A model generated the notes under the pieces. The model was not told where the DNA came from and made no database searches. It worked only from the letters and a program-made list of their open reading frames with translations. A stretch of DNA of 64,000 nt from Flaviaestuariibacter flavus (GTDB lineage Bacteria; Bacteroidota; Bacteroidia; Chitinophagales; Chitinophagaceae), in the NCBI RefSeq assembly GCF_004337505.1, contig NZ_SJZI01000042.1, forward strand, positions 781,367-845,366, read 5' to 3'. The position numbers were made by a program, and so were the translations under genes. Every line of letters begins with the position of its first letter. Within the stretch, counting starts at the first letter, position 1. Of the stretch, positions 1-7,070 are shown one piece after another.

Positions 1-707
1 TTGGGCAGTGACTGCGCACCCTGCTTTTGCGATCGGGTGATGCGGACGCGGCCAATAAGATTTTGCGGCAGCATGCCGGCATTGTCTACCCGCAGCAGCA
101 CCTGCTGTGTTTGCGCCACGGAGTCGACGCCCGGCAGCACGCGCGCCACCTTGCCGGGAAGCCGGCGCCCGTCGGGGAGGGTTACGTCGAGTGCCGTTCC
201 GGGCGCGGCGTATGTACGGAGCTCATAGGGAATGTTCAGTATGAACCCGAAGCTGTTGGCATCGGTGAGCACGGCCAGTTGCTCGCCGTCCTGCACGTAA
301 TCGCCGGGCTGGTGGTGGAGTTCCTGGATATAGCCGGCCGCCGTCACCCTGATCGGAATGATGCCCGTGAAATGGAAGGAGGGATCGAGGCGGTTGACGG
401 TGTTGCCGAGCGCTTCCGCTTCCTTGGTGCGGATCACGAAAGCCGTCTGGCCGGGCGCTACCCGCTGGCCCAGTTTTACATGCACCTGCTTGATATAGCC
501 ATTAGCCGTTGCCTTGATGAAGTTGCTTTGCAGGAAGGCCGATGTGGCGTTCAGATCCACATAGGTTTGCAGCGTCGTCGTCGCCACCTCGGTCACGGTC
601 ACCGGCGTCCGCACGTCGTCGGCTGCAGGTGCTTCCGCCTCCGTCTTTTTCGGGTGCTGGCAGGCAACAAGGAAGAAAAGCCCGCCGGAAAGCAAGCATC
701 GCATCAT
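1..707 (-). CDS. RND efflux periplasmic adaptor (MFP/HlyD family), partial
   Basis: Membrane-fusion subunit that would link an inner-membrane RND pump to the TolC-type channel encoded just upstream in the operon. The reading frame starts at the ATG ending at 707 (a second Met follows) and runs off the left edge, so the C-terminus is missing. The N-terminus is a lipoprotein signal with lipobox LVAC (Cys16), so it should be anchored to a membrane by lipid. After it come two biotinyl/lipoyl-like half motifs (NGYIKQVHVKLGQRVAPGQ and AGYIQELHHQPGDYVQDGEQ), typical of periplasmic adaptors. It begins 3 bases after the stop of the TolC-family gene, so the two are co-transcribed. The pump gene presumably lies to the left of position 1. 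Substrate unknown; RND of the metal (CusB-like) or drug type cannot be told apart here. Confidence 0.85.
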   Translation of the reverse strand, partial: MMRCLLSGGLFFLVACQHPKKTEAEAPAADDVRTPVTVTEVATTTLQTYVDLNATSAFLQSNFIKATANGYIKQVHVKLGQRVAPGQTAFVIRTKEAEALGNTVNRLDPSFHFTGIIPIRVTAAGYIQELHHQPGDYVQDGEQLAVLTDANSFGFILNIPYELRTYAAPGTALDVTLPDGRRLPGKVARVLPGVDSVAQTQQVLLRVDNAGMLPQNLIGRVRITRSQKQGAQSLP

Positions 708-710
708 GAT

Positions 711-2012
711 TTAAGGTTTTAGATTCCAGTAATTCAGCTGGCTGAGCACTTTCAGGCGGCTGACGGTATTCTGGTTCATCAGGTTTTGCGCATTGAGGTA
801 ATTGGTGATGGCGGTCACGTAGTCTTTCATGGTGATGTCGCCCACCTGCAACAGCTTGCCGTTCGCTTCGATCAGGGTGCGGGCGAATTCGATCTGTTGC
901 CGGAGGCGACCCGTGAGTTCGTCGATGGCGCGGAGCTGCCGCCGCAGCGCGCTCGTTTGCATCACGTATTGTCGTGTGTAGAAGTCGCGGTTGTAGGTGC
1001 GGTTGCGTTCGCGGATATCGAGTTGCTGCTCGCGGAGGCTGCGCTGGCGCCCGTCGTAAATGGGAATGGTGAGGCTGATGCCGGCGCTGAAGCCGAAGTT
1101 GCGTCCCGGCGTCACCTGGAGCGACGATAAGTAGCCCGCGTCGGTATAGGCACCGATCCTGGGCTGGTATTGAAAGCGCAGCAGGCGCCGTTCGTTTGCC
1201 AGGCGCAGGCTGTCGGTGATGAAGCGGGTATAGAACACGGAATGGAGAAAGTCGGGAAGACTGTCGGCGAGCGCCGGCGGTGACAGGCGCCCCACGGTAG
1301 TGTCGGCGATCCCCGACAGGTAATTCAGGGTGAGGTAGTCGGCGCCGAACTGGATCTGTGCCTGCAGCGCGGTGAGCTCCTGCTGCTGCATGGTGATGTA
1401 GAAACCCAGGTAGTCCACCTGCTTGTATACGCCTTTTTCGGTGAGCTTTTTCAGGGCTTCCTCTTCGCGTTGCATCAGCAGGAAAAGGTCGTGGCTGAAG
1501 TCGTAGGTGATTTGGTCGGCATAAGCGGTGATGTATTGATCGGTGATGGTGCGCACGAGGTCTTGCCGCGAGAGCATCATGGTGTCGATGAGGGCGCGGC
1601 GTTGCAGGGCGATGGTCTGTAGCTGCGCCGCCACGTTGCGCGCGGTGACGAAGTTTTTGTTTGCCTGTACCTGGGCCGATACGTTGGCGATATTAGTGAT
1701 GGCTTCGTCGTAGCCGACACCGTTGATAACGGGAGCATAGCTGTTGGTGCTGATGAAAGCGACCTGGGGCCGCAGGGAGGCGCGCAGTAGCAGGGAGTCG
1801 ATGCGGGCCGACAGGAACTGGTTCTGCAGGTCGCGCAGGGCCGGACTGTTGGACGCGGCCTGACTGATAAAATAGGGCAGGTCGCGGGGCTGGGCGCGGA
1901 CGCGTAGCCCGGCTGCCAGCCCCGCCACCAGGCAAAGAAAGCAAAGCAGCGGGCCGCGGGCGTAGCCGCCCCGGTGTTTCCGTTGCTTTCCTGGTAAGTG
2001 TTTCATTTGCAT
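711..2012 (-). CDS. TolC family outer-membrane efflux protein
   Basis: Outer-membrane channel component of a tripartite efflux system, about 433 residues, the usual size for the family. The start is the ATG at 2012; a TTG directly before it is less likely. A signal peptide (LLCFLCLVAGLAAGLRVRAQ) is followed by long helical stretches rich in Gln, Arg and Leu with the internal repetition of the OEP family (ALRDLQNQFLSARIDSLLLR near the N-terminus, SLREQQLDIRERNRTYNRDF later). The gene is first in the visible operon and is followed after 3 bases by the adaptor lipoprotein. The 130 bp upstream of it are non-coding and should hold the promoter. Confident for family, not for substrate. Confidence 0.88.
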   Translation of the reverse strand: MQMKHLPGKQRKHRGGYARGPLLCFLCLVAGLAAGLRVRAQPRDLPYFISQAASNSPALRDLQNQFLSARIDSLLLRASLRPQVAFISTNSYAPVINGVGYDEAITNIANVSAQVQANKNFVTARNVAAQLQTIALQRRALIDTMMLSRQDLVRTITDQYITAYADQITYDFSHDLFLLMQREEEALKKLTEKGVYKQVDYLGFYITMQQQELTALQAQIQFGADYLTLNYLSGIADTTVGRLSPPALADSLPDFLHSVFYTRFITDSLRLANERRLLRFQYQPRIGAYTDAGYLSSLQVTPGRNFGFSAGISLTIPIYDGRQRSLREQQLDIRERNRTYNRDFYTRQYVMQTSALRRQLRAIDELTGRLRQQIEFARTLIEANGKLLQVGDITMKDYVTAITNYLNAQNLMNQNTVSRLKVLSQLNYWNLKP

Positions 2013-2144
2013 CAAATAAATTGTCCTGTTCCGGCTTTGTGCTGTAAAGTTATTCTTTCATTGAAGGAAGGAAGCCTCTGGACGAATGAATTACGGAGTT
2101 TCAATAATCGTTCCCCGGCCGCACAACGCTGCTTGACAGTCAAC

Positions 2145-2741
2145 CTAGCGGCTGATCCGCATACGCGCCTGCACCAGTTCAATGTTTTTTTGCAAACCTG
2201 CGGCTAACATCCGCTGGCAGTACTCTGTAAAATACCGGTGGGATTGAAGCAGCCGCAAGGCCTTGTCGTCCCAGTCGGCTATCCGGCCGGTTCGCAACTG
2301 CATTTCTTCTTTCAGTGCTGCGTCCGTTTGCTCAAATTCACCCGTGCCCAGGTTAAACGTATCCGCGTCGCAAATGATCGCTTCCGGCAAACTACCGGGG
2401 TCATGGGCGCGGCGTGTGGCCATGATGCAATCCCGTACCCGGGCAGCGAAAAAGTCATCAACGTGCTGCTGTGCGCAAAAATTATTGAACTCCGTCACGC
2501 TGCGCGCCTCATGTCCTTCGGGCAAACCGGTGAGGTGCCCCACATCATGAAACCAGCAGGCAACGATCAGAGTTGCATCTTCTTCCTTGCCGAGCGCATA
2601 GTATGCGGCGATCTCTTTTGCGTGACCGGTCATGCGCTCCGTGTGGGCGAGGTTGTGGTACAACAGGCGCGGGTCAAATTGTGAAGCGTAGAGCCCCCGG
2701 ACATACTGTGCCGCGAACGTAACCAGGTCAGAATTAATCAT
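2145..2741 (-). CDS. HD-domain protein (predicted metal-dependent phosphohydrolase)
   Basis: Cytoplasmic protein of about 198 residues with an HD-type metal site: LLYHNLAHTERM supplies the first His, CWFHDVGH the paired His-Asp, and ICDADTFNLG a later Asp. This matches small bacterial HD proteins that hydrolyse nucleotides or other phosphoesters; the substrate cannot be read from sequence. The start is taken as the ATG at 2741 (MINSDLVTFAAQYV); the upstream in-frame extension begins with TTG and does not look conserved. It lies 72 bp downstream of the sensor-kinase gene on the same strand, so it could be the tail of that operon or have its own promoter. Confidence 0.75.
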   Translation of the reverse strand: MINSDLVTFAAQYVRGLYASQFDPRLLYHNLAHTERMTGHAKEIAAYYALGKEEDATLIVACWFHDVGHLTGLPEGHEARSVTEFNNFCAQQHVDDFFAARVRDCIMATRRAHDPGSLPEAIICDADTFNLGTGEFEQTDAALKEEMQLRTGRIADWDDKALRLLQSHRYFTEYCQRMLAAGLQKNIELVQARMRISR

Positions 2742-2813
2742 GTGGAAACAGTATGGTCTGGGAAATACAATAATTGAACCCAAGCGTCTTCAATTCTGGA
2801 GCAAATCTGAAGC

Positions 2814-4082
2814 TTACAATATTTGGGTTCTTTTTAATTGAATGGTAAACCAATGGTTGTTTTCAGCGTACTGGTAGCCGGCCGTGAATCCGGACACCCG
2901 GCAGATTTCCTGTACCAGGGCCAGGCCCAAACCGGTGCTCGCAGCGTCGGACGTGGCGGCATGAAACCGGCGGAACAAGGCACTTTCTTCGAGTGCACCA
3001 CTATTGGAACCGTTTCCGATTTTTAAAAGGTCGTCGGACAGGAAAATACGGACGGTGCCGCCCGGGATGCCGTGGCGCAGGGCATTACTCAGCAAATTAT
3101 TGAGCAGCACATGACACAGCGGCAGATTCATGGTTATCCGCACGGGGGCCAGTTCGGTGACGAAGCGCATTTCCTGCTGCGAAAACAACTCCTGGAACTC
3201 CGCAAGCTTTTCTTCCAGCAGGAACGTGAGATCGATGACTTCGGTGTCGGCGAACTGCTTGTTTTCAATACGGGCGAGCAGCAACAAAGACTGGTTGAGC
3301 CGGTCGAGGCGTTGCAGCGAGTTAAAGGCAGCTTGCAGCGCCTGCACGCCGGGCTCGCTCAGTTGATGTTCCTGTTGCAGCAGGTCTAGCTTTGACCGGA
3401 TGACGGCGATCGGCGTTTGCAGTTCGTGTGTGGCGTTTTCACTGAAGGTTTTCAGCGACAGGTATTCAAGCCGCGCATGGCTGGCGAATGCCTGCAGGCT
3501 CTCGTTCAGCATCCGGAACTCTTCAATCTGTGTTGCGGGCAACTGCAGCGGGGCGCCTTCACTGAGCTTGTGCTCCCTCACCGAACGGATGGCGGTGTAA
3601 AATGGTCGCCAAAGCCGCTTTACGGCCCAGCGGTTAATCAGCATGGAAACAAAAAGGATCGCTACGATGGTAACGAGGCCAATGGTAAACATGGAGCCGA
3701 TAAGGTCATTGGTTTGCTCAATGGACTTTGATACCGTTACCTGGTACCATCCTTTCCGGTCTTTGACAAAGAAAACCAGGCACCGGGAAGGCTCGGGTTC
3801 CGACGCTCCCGGCTCTGGAATATCCCGCGTTTCAAAATGGCGTCTTCCCGGTGCGGCGACCGCTGAAAAAGCAATAAGCTGGTCTTCCACCGAAATGGTT
3901 TCCGGCAGGCGACCGTGCTTCTCAACATAGATCTGGATTTCCTTCTCCTCGATACGCAGGTCGTCGTCGATTTGCTGCAGCAGTATGAAGTGCAGGCTGA
4001 TGTACAGTGCAACCGATGCCACCAGGAAAATGCCGATGGTAACACCGACGGTGACCCGGCGCCATTTTTCAAGAAGCTTCAT
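2814..4082 (-). CDS. Two-component sensor histidine kinase
   Basis: Membrane sensor kinase of about 422 residues. One transmembrane helix near the N-terminus (VTVGVTIGIFLVASVALYIS) and a second near residue 145 flank a periplasmic sensor region of about 100 residues. The phospho-acceptor box is FSENATHELQTPIAVIRSKL, the N box is HVLLNNLLSNALRHG, and the G box is TGLGLALVQEICR. It is the cognate kinase of the response regulator just upstream: the regulator's stop overlaps this ATG (ATGA, 4 bp). That overlap is why the start at 4082 is preferred over the in-frame ATG at 4094. Architecture resembles QseC/PmrB-type kinases. The stimulus is not evident. Confidence 0.88.
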   Translation of the reverse strand: MKLLEKWRRVTVGVTIGIFLVASVALYISLHFILLQQIDDDLRIEEKEIQIYVEKHGRLPETISVEDQLIAFSAVAAPGRRHFETRDIPEPGASEPEPSRCLVFFVKDRKGWYQVTVSKSIEQTNDLIGSMFTIGLVTIVAILFVSMLINRWAVKRLWRPFYTAIRSVREHKLSEGAPLQLPATQIEEFRMLNESLQAFASHARLEYLSLKTFSENATHELQTPIAVIRSKLDLLQQEHQLSEPGVQALQAAFNSLQRLDRLNQSLLLLARIENKQFADTEVIDLTFLLEEKLAEFQELFSQQEMRFVTELAPVRITMNLPLCHVLLNNLLSNALRHGIPGGTVRIFLSDDLLKIGNGSNSGALEESALFRRFHAATSDAASTGLGLALVQEICRVSGFTAGYQYAENNHWFTIQLKRTQIL

Positions 4083-4756
4083 GGCAGGCTGCATTTATAA
4101 CCGATACCGTATACCGATTTCACATAATCCGGCGCCCCGGCGGCTTCGAGTTTCCGGCGCAGGTTCTTGATGTGGGTGTATATGTAATCATAGGAGCCGA
4201 CGAGGTCGGCCTGGTCGCCCCAGAGGTGGATCGCCAGGGCGTTCTTGTTGATGACGCGGTTCTTATTGCTGATCAGGTAGAGGAGCAACTCGTACTCTTT
4301 CCGCGTGAGGTCCACCTTTTTTTCTCCCACCATTACCAGGTGCGCGTCGAGGTCAATCTGAAGCATCCCAAACTCCAGTTGCTTCTGGCCGTCGTGGGCT
4401 TTCCGGCGAATGATCGCTTCCACGCGGGCCGCCATTTCCGCCAGGTGGAACGGTTTTACGAGGTAGTCGTCCGCGCCCAGTTTCAAGCCTTGCAAACGGT
4501 CCTGCAGCAGGCCTTTGGCAGAGATCACGAGTACGCCATCGGAGCGCTTTTCGGCCTTCAGGTGCTGCAGCACGGCAAGGCCGCTTCCGCCCGGGAGGGA
4601 AACGTCCAGCAAAACGCAATCAAAGGTCCGCTCCTCCAGGCGCTGCAGCGCGGCGGGGTAGTCGTAGGCCTGCACACAGGCAAACCGCTCCTGTGTCAGG
4701 TAGTCGCAAATACTGCGGGAGAGCTCCTGCTCATCTTCTACGATCAATACATTCAT
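4079..4756 (-). CDS. OmpR/PhoB-family response regulator
   Basis: DNA-binding response regulator of 225 residues. The receiver domain begins MNVLIVEDEQELSRSI with its acidic pair, the phospho-acceptor Asp lies in DCVLLDVSLPGGSG, and the conserved Lys is in GADDYLVKPFHLAEM. The C-terminal winged helix includes VDLTRKEYELLLYLISNKNR and ends YVKSVYGIGYKCSLP, typical of the OmpR class. Translation is coupled on both sides: its ATG overlaps the EamA stop by 1 base (TGATG) and its own stop overlaps the kinase ATG by 4 bases. It may regulate its own operon, including the PAP2 phosphatases. Confidence 0.93.
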   Translation of the reverse strand: MNVLIVEDEQELSRSICDYLTQERFACVQAYDYPAALQRLEERTFDCVLLDVSLPGGSGLAVLQHLKAEKRSDGVLVISAKGLLQDRLQGLKLGADDYLVKPFHLAEMAARVEAIIRRKAHDGQKQLEFGMLQIDLDAHLVMVGEKKVDLTRKEYELLLYLISNKNRVINKNALAIHLWGDQADLVGSYDYIYTHIKNLRRKLEAAGAPDYVKSVYGIGYKCSLP

Positions 4757-5172
4757 CAGCGAACAATTAGTACCAAAGTTCCGGCTATTATTAATCCGGC
4801 ACCAAGGCCCGTTTTCAGGGTAAGCGTCTCCCCGAGAAAAATTACCGAAAGAATAATGGCAAGGGCGACGCTCAATTTATCGATCGGGGCCACCTGCGAA
4901 ACTTTTCCCAGCTGCAAGGCTTTGAAGTAAAAGATCCAGGAAAGCCCCGTGGCAAGGCCCGACAGGCAAAGAAAAACCAGGTTCTGCCGGTTCAGGGTGA
5001 ACAGGCCGGGAGCCAGTCCCCGGAAGCCGACGATCAGCCAGGCGATTACGGTGATCACGATCGTGCGTACGGCCGTCGCCAGGTCTGAATCAACTCCCTT
5101 GACGCCCATCTTGGCAAATACCGCTGTCAGGGCCGCGAAAAATGCGGACAGCAAAGCAAAGGTCCACCACAT
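4756..5172 (-). CDS. Half-size EamA/DMT-family transporter
   Basis: Inner-membrane protein of 138 residues with a single EamA unit of about five transmembrane helices (for example WTFALLSAFFAALTAVFAKM, LATAVRTIVITVIAWLIVGF, LSVALAIILSVIFLGETLTL). Most EamA transporters carry two such units, so this one must dimerise, like EmrE or ArnE/ArnF. The conserved GLSWIFYFKALQLGKVSQVAPIDKLS segment is typical of the family. It sits between two PAP2 phosphatases and a two-component system, with a 1-bp overlap to the regulator. A role in moving a lipid-linked or small amphipathic substrate is an inference from context only. Confidence 0.82.
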   Translation of the reverse strand: MWWTFALLSAFFAALTAVFAKMGVKGVDSDLATAVRTIVITVIAWLIVGFRGLAPGLFTLNRQNLVFLCLSGLATGLSWIFYFKALQLGKVSQVAPIDKLSVALAIILSVIFLGETLTLKTGLGAGLIIAGTLVLIVR

Positions 5173-5181
5173 ACGTATTCT

Positions 5182-5880
5182 TTAGGTCACCCGAAGTTCT
5201 GGTTTTGCCGGACGCAGCTTTTGGTCAATTACCCGCATCATCCGGAACGACAGGATGAGCCAGACGATGCAAAGCAGAAATCCTGCGCAAACGTCGCTGG
5301 CGTAATGTACCTGCAGGTATACCCTGCTGAATGCAATAGCGCCCGCAAATAAGAAAAGCAGGATGGAGAGTATCCAGCATACAGGACGCGGGGCTACGAT
5401 TTTCCAGAGCAGGTAAATGAGCAGGCCGTAAAATGCAAAGGAAGAAAAGGAATGCCCGCTCGGGAAAGAGAAGCCCAGGACATTCTGAATGAGCGGATGC
5501 GGCGGGCGCGGCCGGTGGAAAATCGATTTGAGCGAAAACAGGATGACGGTACCGGTGATTCCGACAGCCGCGCTGTCGAGCGACAGCCGCCGGTACTTTT
5601 TCGAAAAGAGGAGGACGCCGATCACCACCAGGTAGGCCGGCAACAGAAACTGCGCCGACCCGAAAAAAGTAATGATGGTCAGGGCGTGTGTCAGTGCCGG
5701 GGTCTGCAACGGCTGCAAGGCCGCGAACACCGCCTGGTCAAGCTGCGCCTCCTGCTCCACGACCATTTCATTGGCAATCAGAGAAAACAGGAACAGCGAT
5801 CCGAAAAACAGGGCGGCCACGGCCAGGACCCGGATCGAAAGATGGCGCGCCGTTGTCTTTCGCTGTGTGTCTTTGGTCAT
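5182..5880 (-). CDS. PAP2-family membrane phosphatase
   Basis: Integral membrane phosphatase of about 232 residues. The three PAP2 catalytic motifs are present in order: KSIFHRPRPPH (KxxxxxxRP), FPSGHSFSSF (PSGH) and SRVYLQVHYASDV (SRxxxxxHxxxD). Several transmembrane helices separate them. Family members remove phosphate from phosphatidic acid, undecaprenyl diphosphate, lipid A or related lipids. The start is the ATG at 5880, which overlaps the previous gene's stop by one base (TAATG); the long upstream in-frame extension is rejected for that reason. It lies 9 bp before the EamA gene, within one operon. Confidence 0.88.
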   Translation of the reverse strand: MTKDTQRKTTARHLSIRVLAVAALFFGSLFLFSLIANEMVVEQEAQLDQAVFAALQPLQTPALTHALTIITFFGSAQFLLPAYLVVIGVLLFSKKYRRLSLDSAAVGITGTVILFSLKSIFHRPRPPHPLIQNVLGFSFPSGHSFSSFAFYGLLIYLLWKIVAPRPVCWILSILLFLFAGAIAFSRVYLQVHYASDVCAGFLLCIVWLILSFRMMRVIDQKLRPAKPELRVT

Positions 5881-6848
5881 TATCGGAATGTATAAACGAC
5901 ACCCGGCATCAGCCTGCCAAAGTTGTATTGAACATTTAATGCAACAGACGCTTTGCGGGTTCCCGGTGTTTTCAGCTGGGCATACCGGTGGTAATTGTTT
6001 ACCGTCAGCCGGCCGGTGAGGTAACCGAGGGCCGCGCCACAAAGAACGTCGGTTGCCCAGTGCTTGTTTTCGGTGATCCGGCTAAGCCCGATCAGGCCCG
6101 CGGCCGAATAGGCAAGGATCGGCACCCAGATGCGGTCCTTGTATTCCAGTGCGTACACCGTTGCCGCGGCAAAAGCCACCGTTGTATGCCCCGAAGGGAA
6201 AGCGCTGTTGGTACTGCCTCCGTTCGGATCATTCGGCGTTTTGTAAAAAGGACCGTGAAACCGCGGCACGGCTTCCAGCGTTCCGGCGTCCAGGATATAA
6301 GGGCGTTGGCGCCCGGTAAGCAGCTTCAGGGTACTTTCCAGTAAAGCGCCCGTGATATACGACTGGGAAGCCAGCAGGGTAGTGGTCTGCATCTTTTTGT
6401 TCCTGAAAACGTATCCCGCCAGGCCAAGGCCGCCCAACACGTACACTTCATAGGTGCCGCCGAAGTTGGTGATGTAGTTGCTGGTCTTTTGCAAACCCGG
6501 TGAGCTGTTGCGCCATTTCAGTGCCGCTCTTTGAATGGGTTCGTCCAGAAGCGCCATCCCGCCCGCCGCCAGCGCAAACTCACCGGCCACGCGCCAGTCG
6601 CGGCCTTTCATATGGAACGGCTTCGTATAGGCCTGCTTGATGTCGCTCCACAACAGGATAAAGTAACTGCCCGGTGTGATCCGGGTAGCCTGCGTGTAGG
6701 CGCTCCGGTCGATGTCGTTGATCTGTTGGTCGGCGCTGTCCGTCTTGTGGCTGAGGCTGTCGAGTTTCCGCACCAGCGTGTCGGTTTGCTGCCCATACGA
6801 CGGCAGCGTCATCACCACGAGCATCAATCCTGTCAGGTACCTCATCAT
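5880..6848 (-). CDS. PAP2-family phosphatase with signal peptide
   Basis: Second PAP2 enzyme of the operon, about 322 residues. Unlike its neighbour it starts with a cleavable signal (MMRYLTGLMLVVMTLPSYGQ) and has fewer hydrophobic segments, so it probably acts in the periplasm or at the outer membrane. The catalytic motifs are KLLTGRQRPY, FPSGHTTVAFA and SRITENKHWATDVLCG. A Bacteroidota-type C-terminus (VQYNFGRLMPGVVYTFR) could be a membrane-associating strand. The start is the Met-Met at 6848; the upstream frame extension lacks signal character. As first gene of the group it should carry the promoter for the PAP2-PAP2-EamA-regulator-kinase operon. Confidence 0.88.
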   Translation of the reverse strand: MMRYLTGLMLVVMTLPSYGQQTDTLVRKLDSLSHKTDSADQQINDIDRSAYTQATRITPGSYFILLWSDIKQAYTKPFHMKGRDWRVAGEFALAAGGMALLDEPIQRAALKWRNSSPGLQKTSNYITNFGGTYEVYVLGGLGLAGYVFRNKKMQTTTLLASQSYITGALLESTLKLLTGRQRPYILDAGTLEAVPRFHGPFYKTPNDPNGGSTNSAFPSGHTTVAFAAATVYALEYKDRIWVPILAYSAAGLIGLSRITENKHWATDVLCGAALGYLTGRLTVNNYHRYAQLKTPGTRKASVALNVQYNFGRLMPGVVYTFR

Positions 6849-7055
6849 GAATCGGAAATTTTTATTGCTCCGAATCGAAAACCGTACCTCTTGCCGCCGG
6901 TGCCCAAAATCTGCAAGGAAGCAATGTTCCTGACGGACAAAATGTGGTGGAATTCTGTAGTCATTCTGAAGTGAGGCTCTTTTGCTGCACAACTGCAGCA
7001 ATGTTCCGGCGAATTTGCCACCCTGGTAATTCAGATTTACACCAGAATCGCTCGC

Positions 7056-7063
7056 TAATTTTA
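7056..7063 (+). promoter_or_regulatory. Candidate -7 box of the outer-membrane barrel gene
   Basis: TAATTTTA resembles the Bacteroidota -7 element TAnnTTTG at seven of eight positions. It ends 7 bases before the ATG at 7071, so the transcript would have almost no leader. The same octamer recurs before the genes at 25795 and 52939. No clear -33 TTG was found. Confidence 0.4.
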
Positions 7064-7070
7064 CCGCTTT

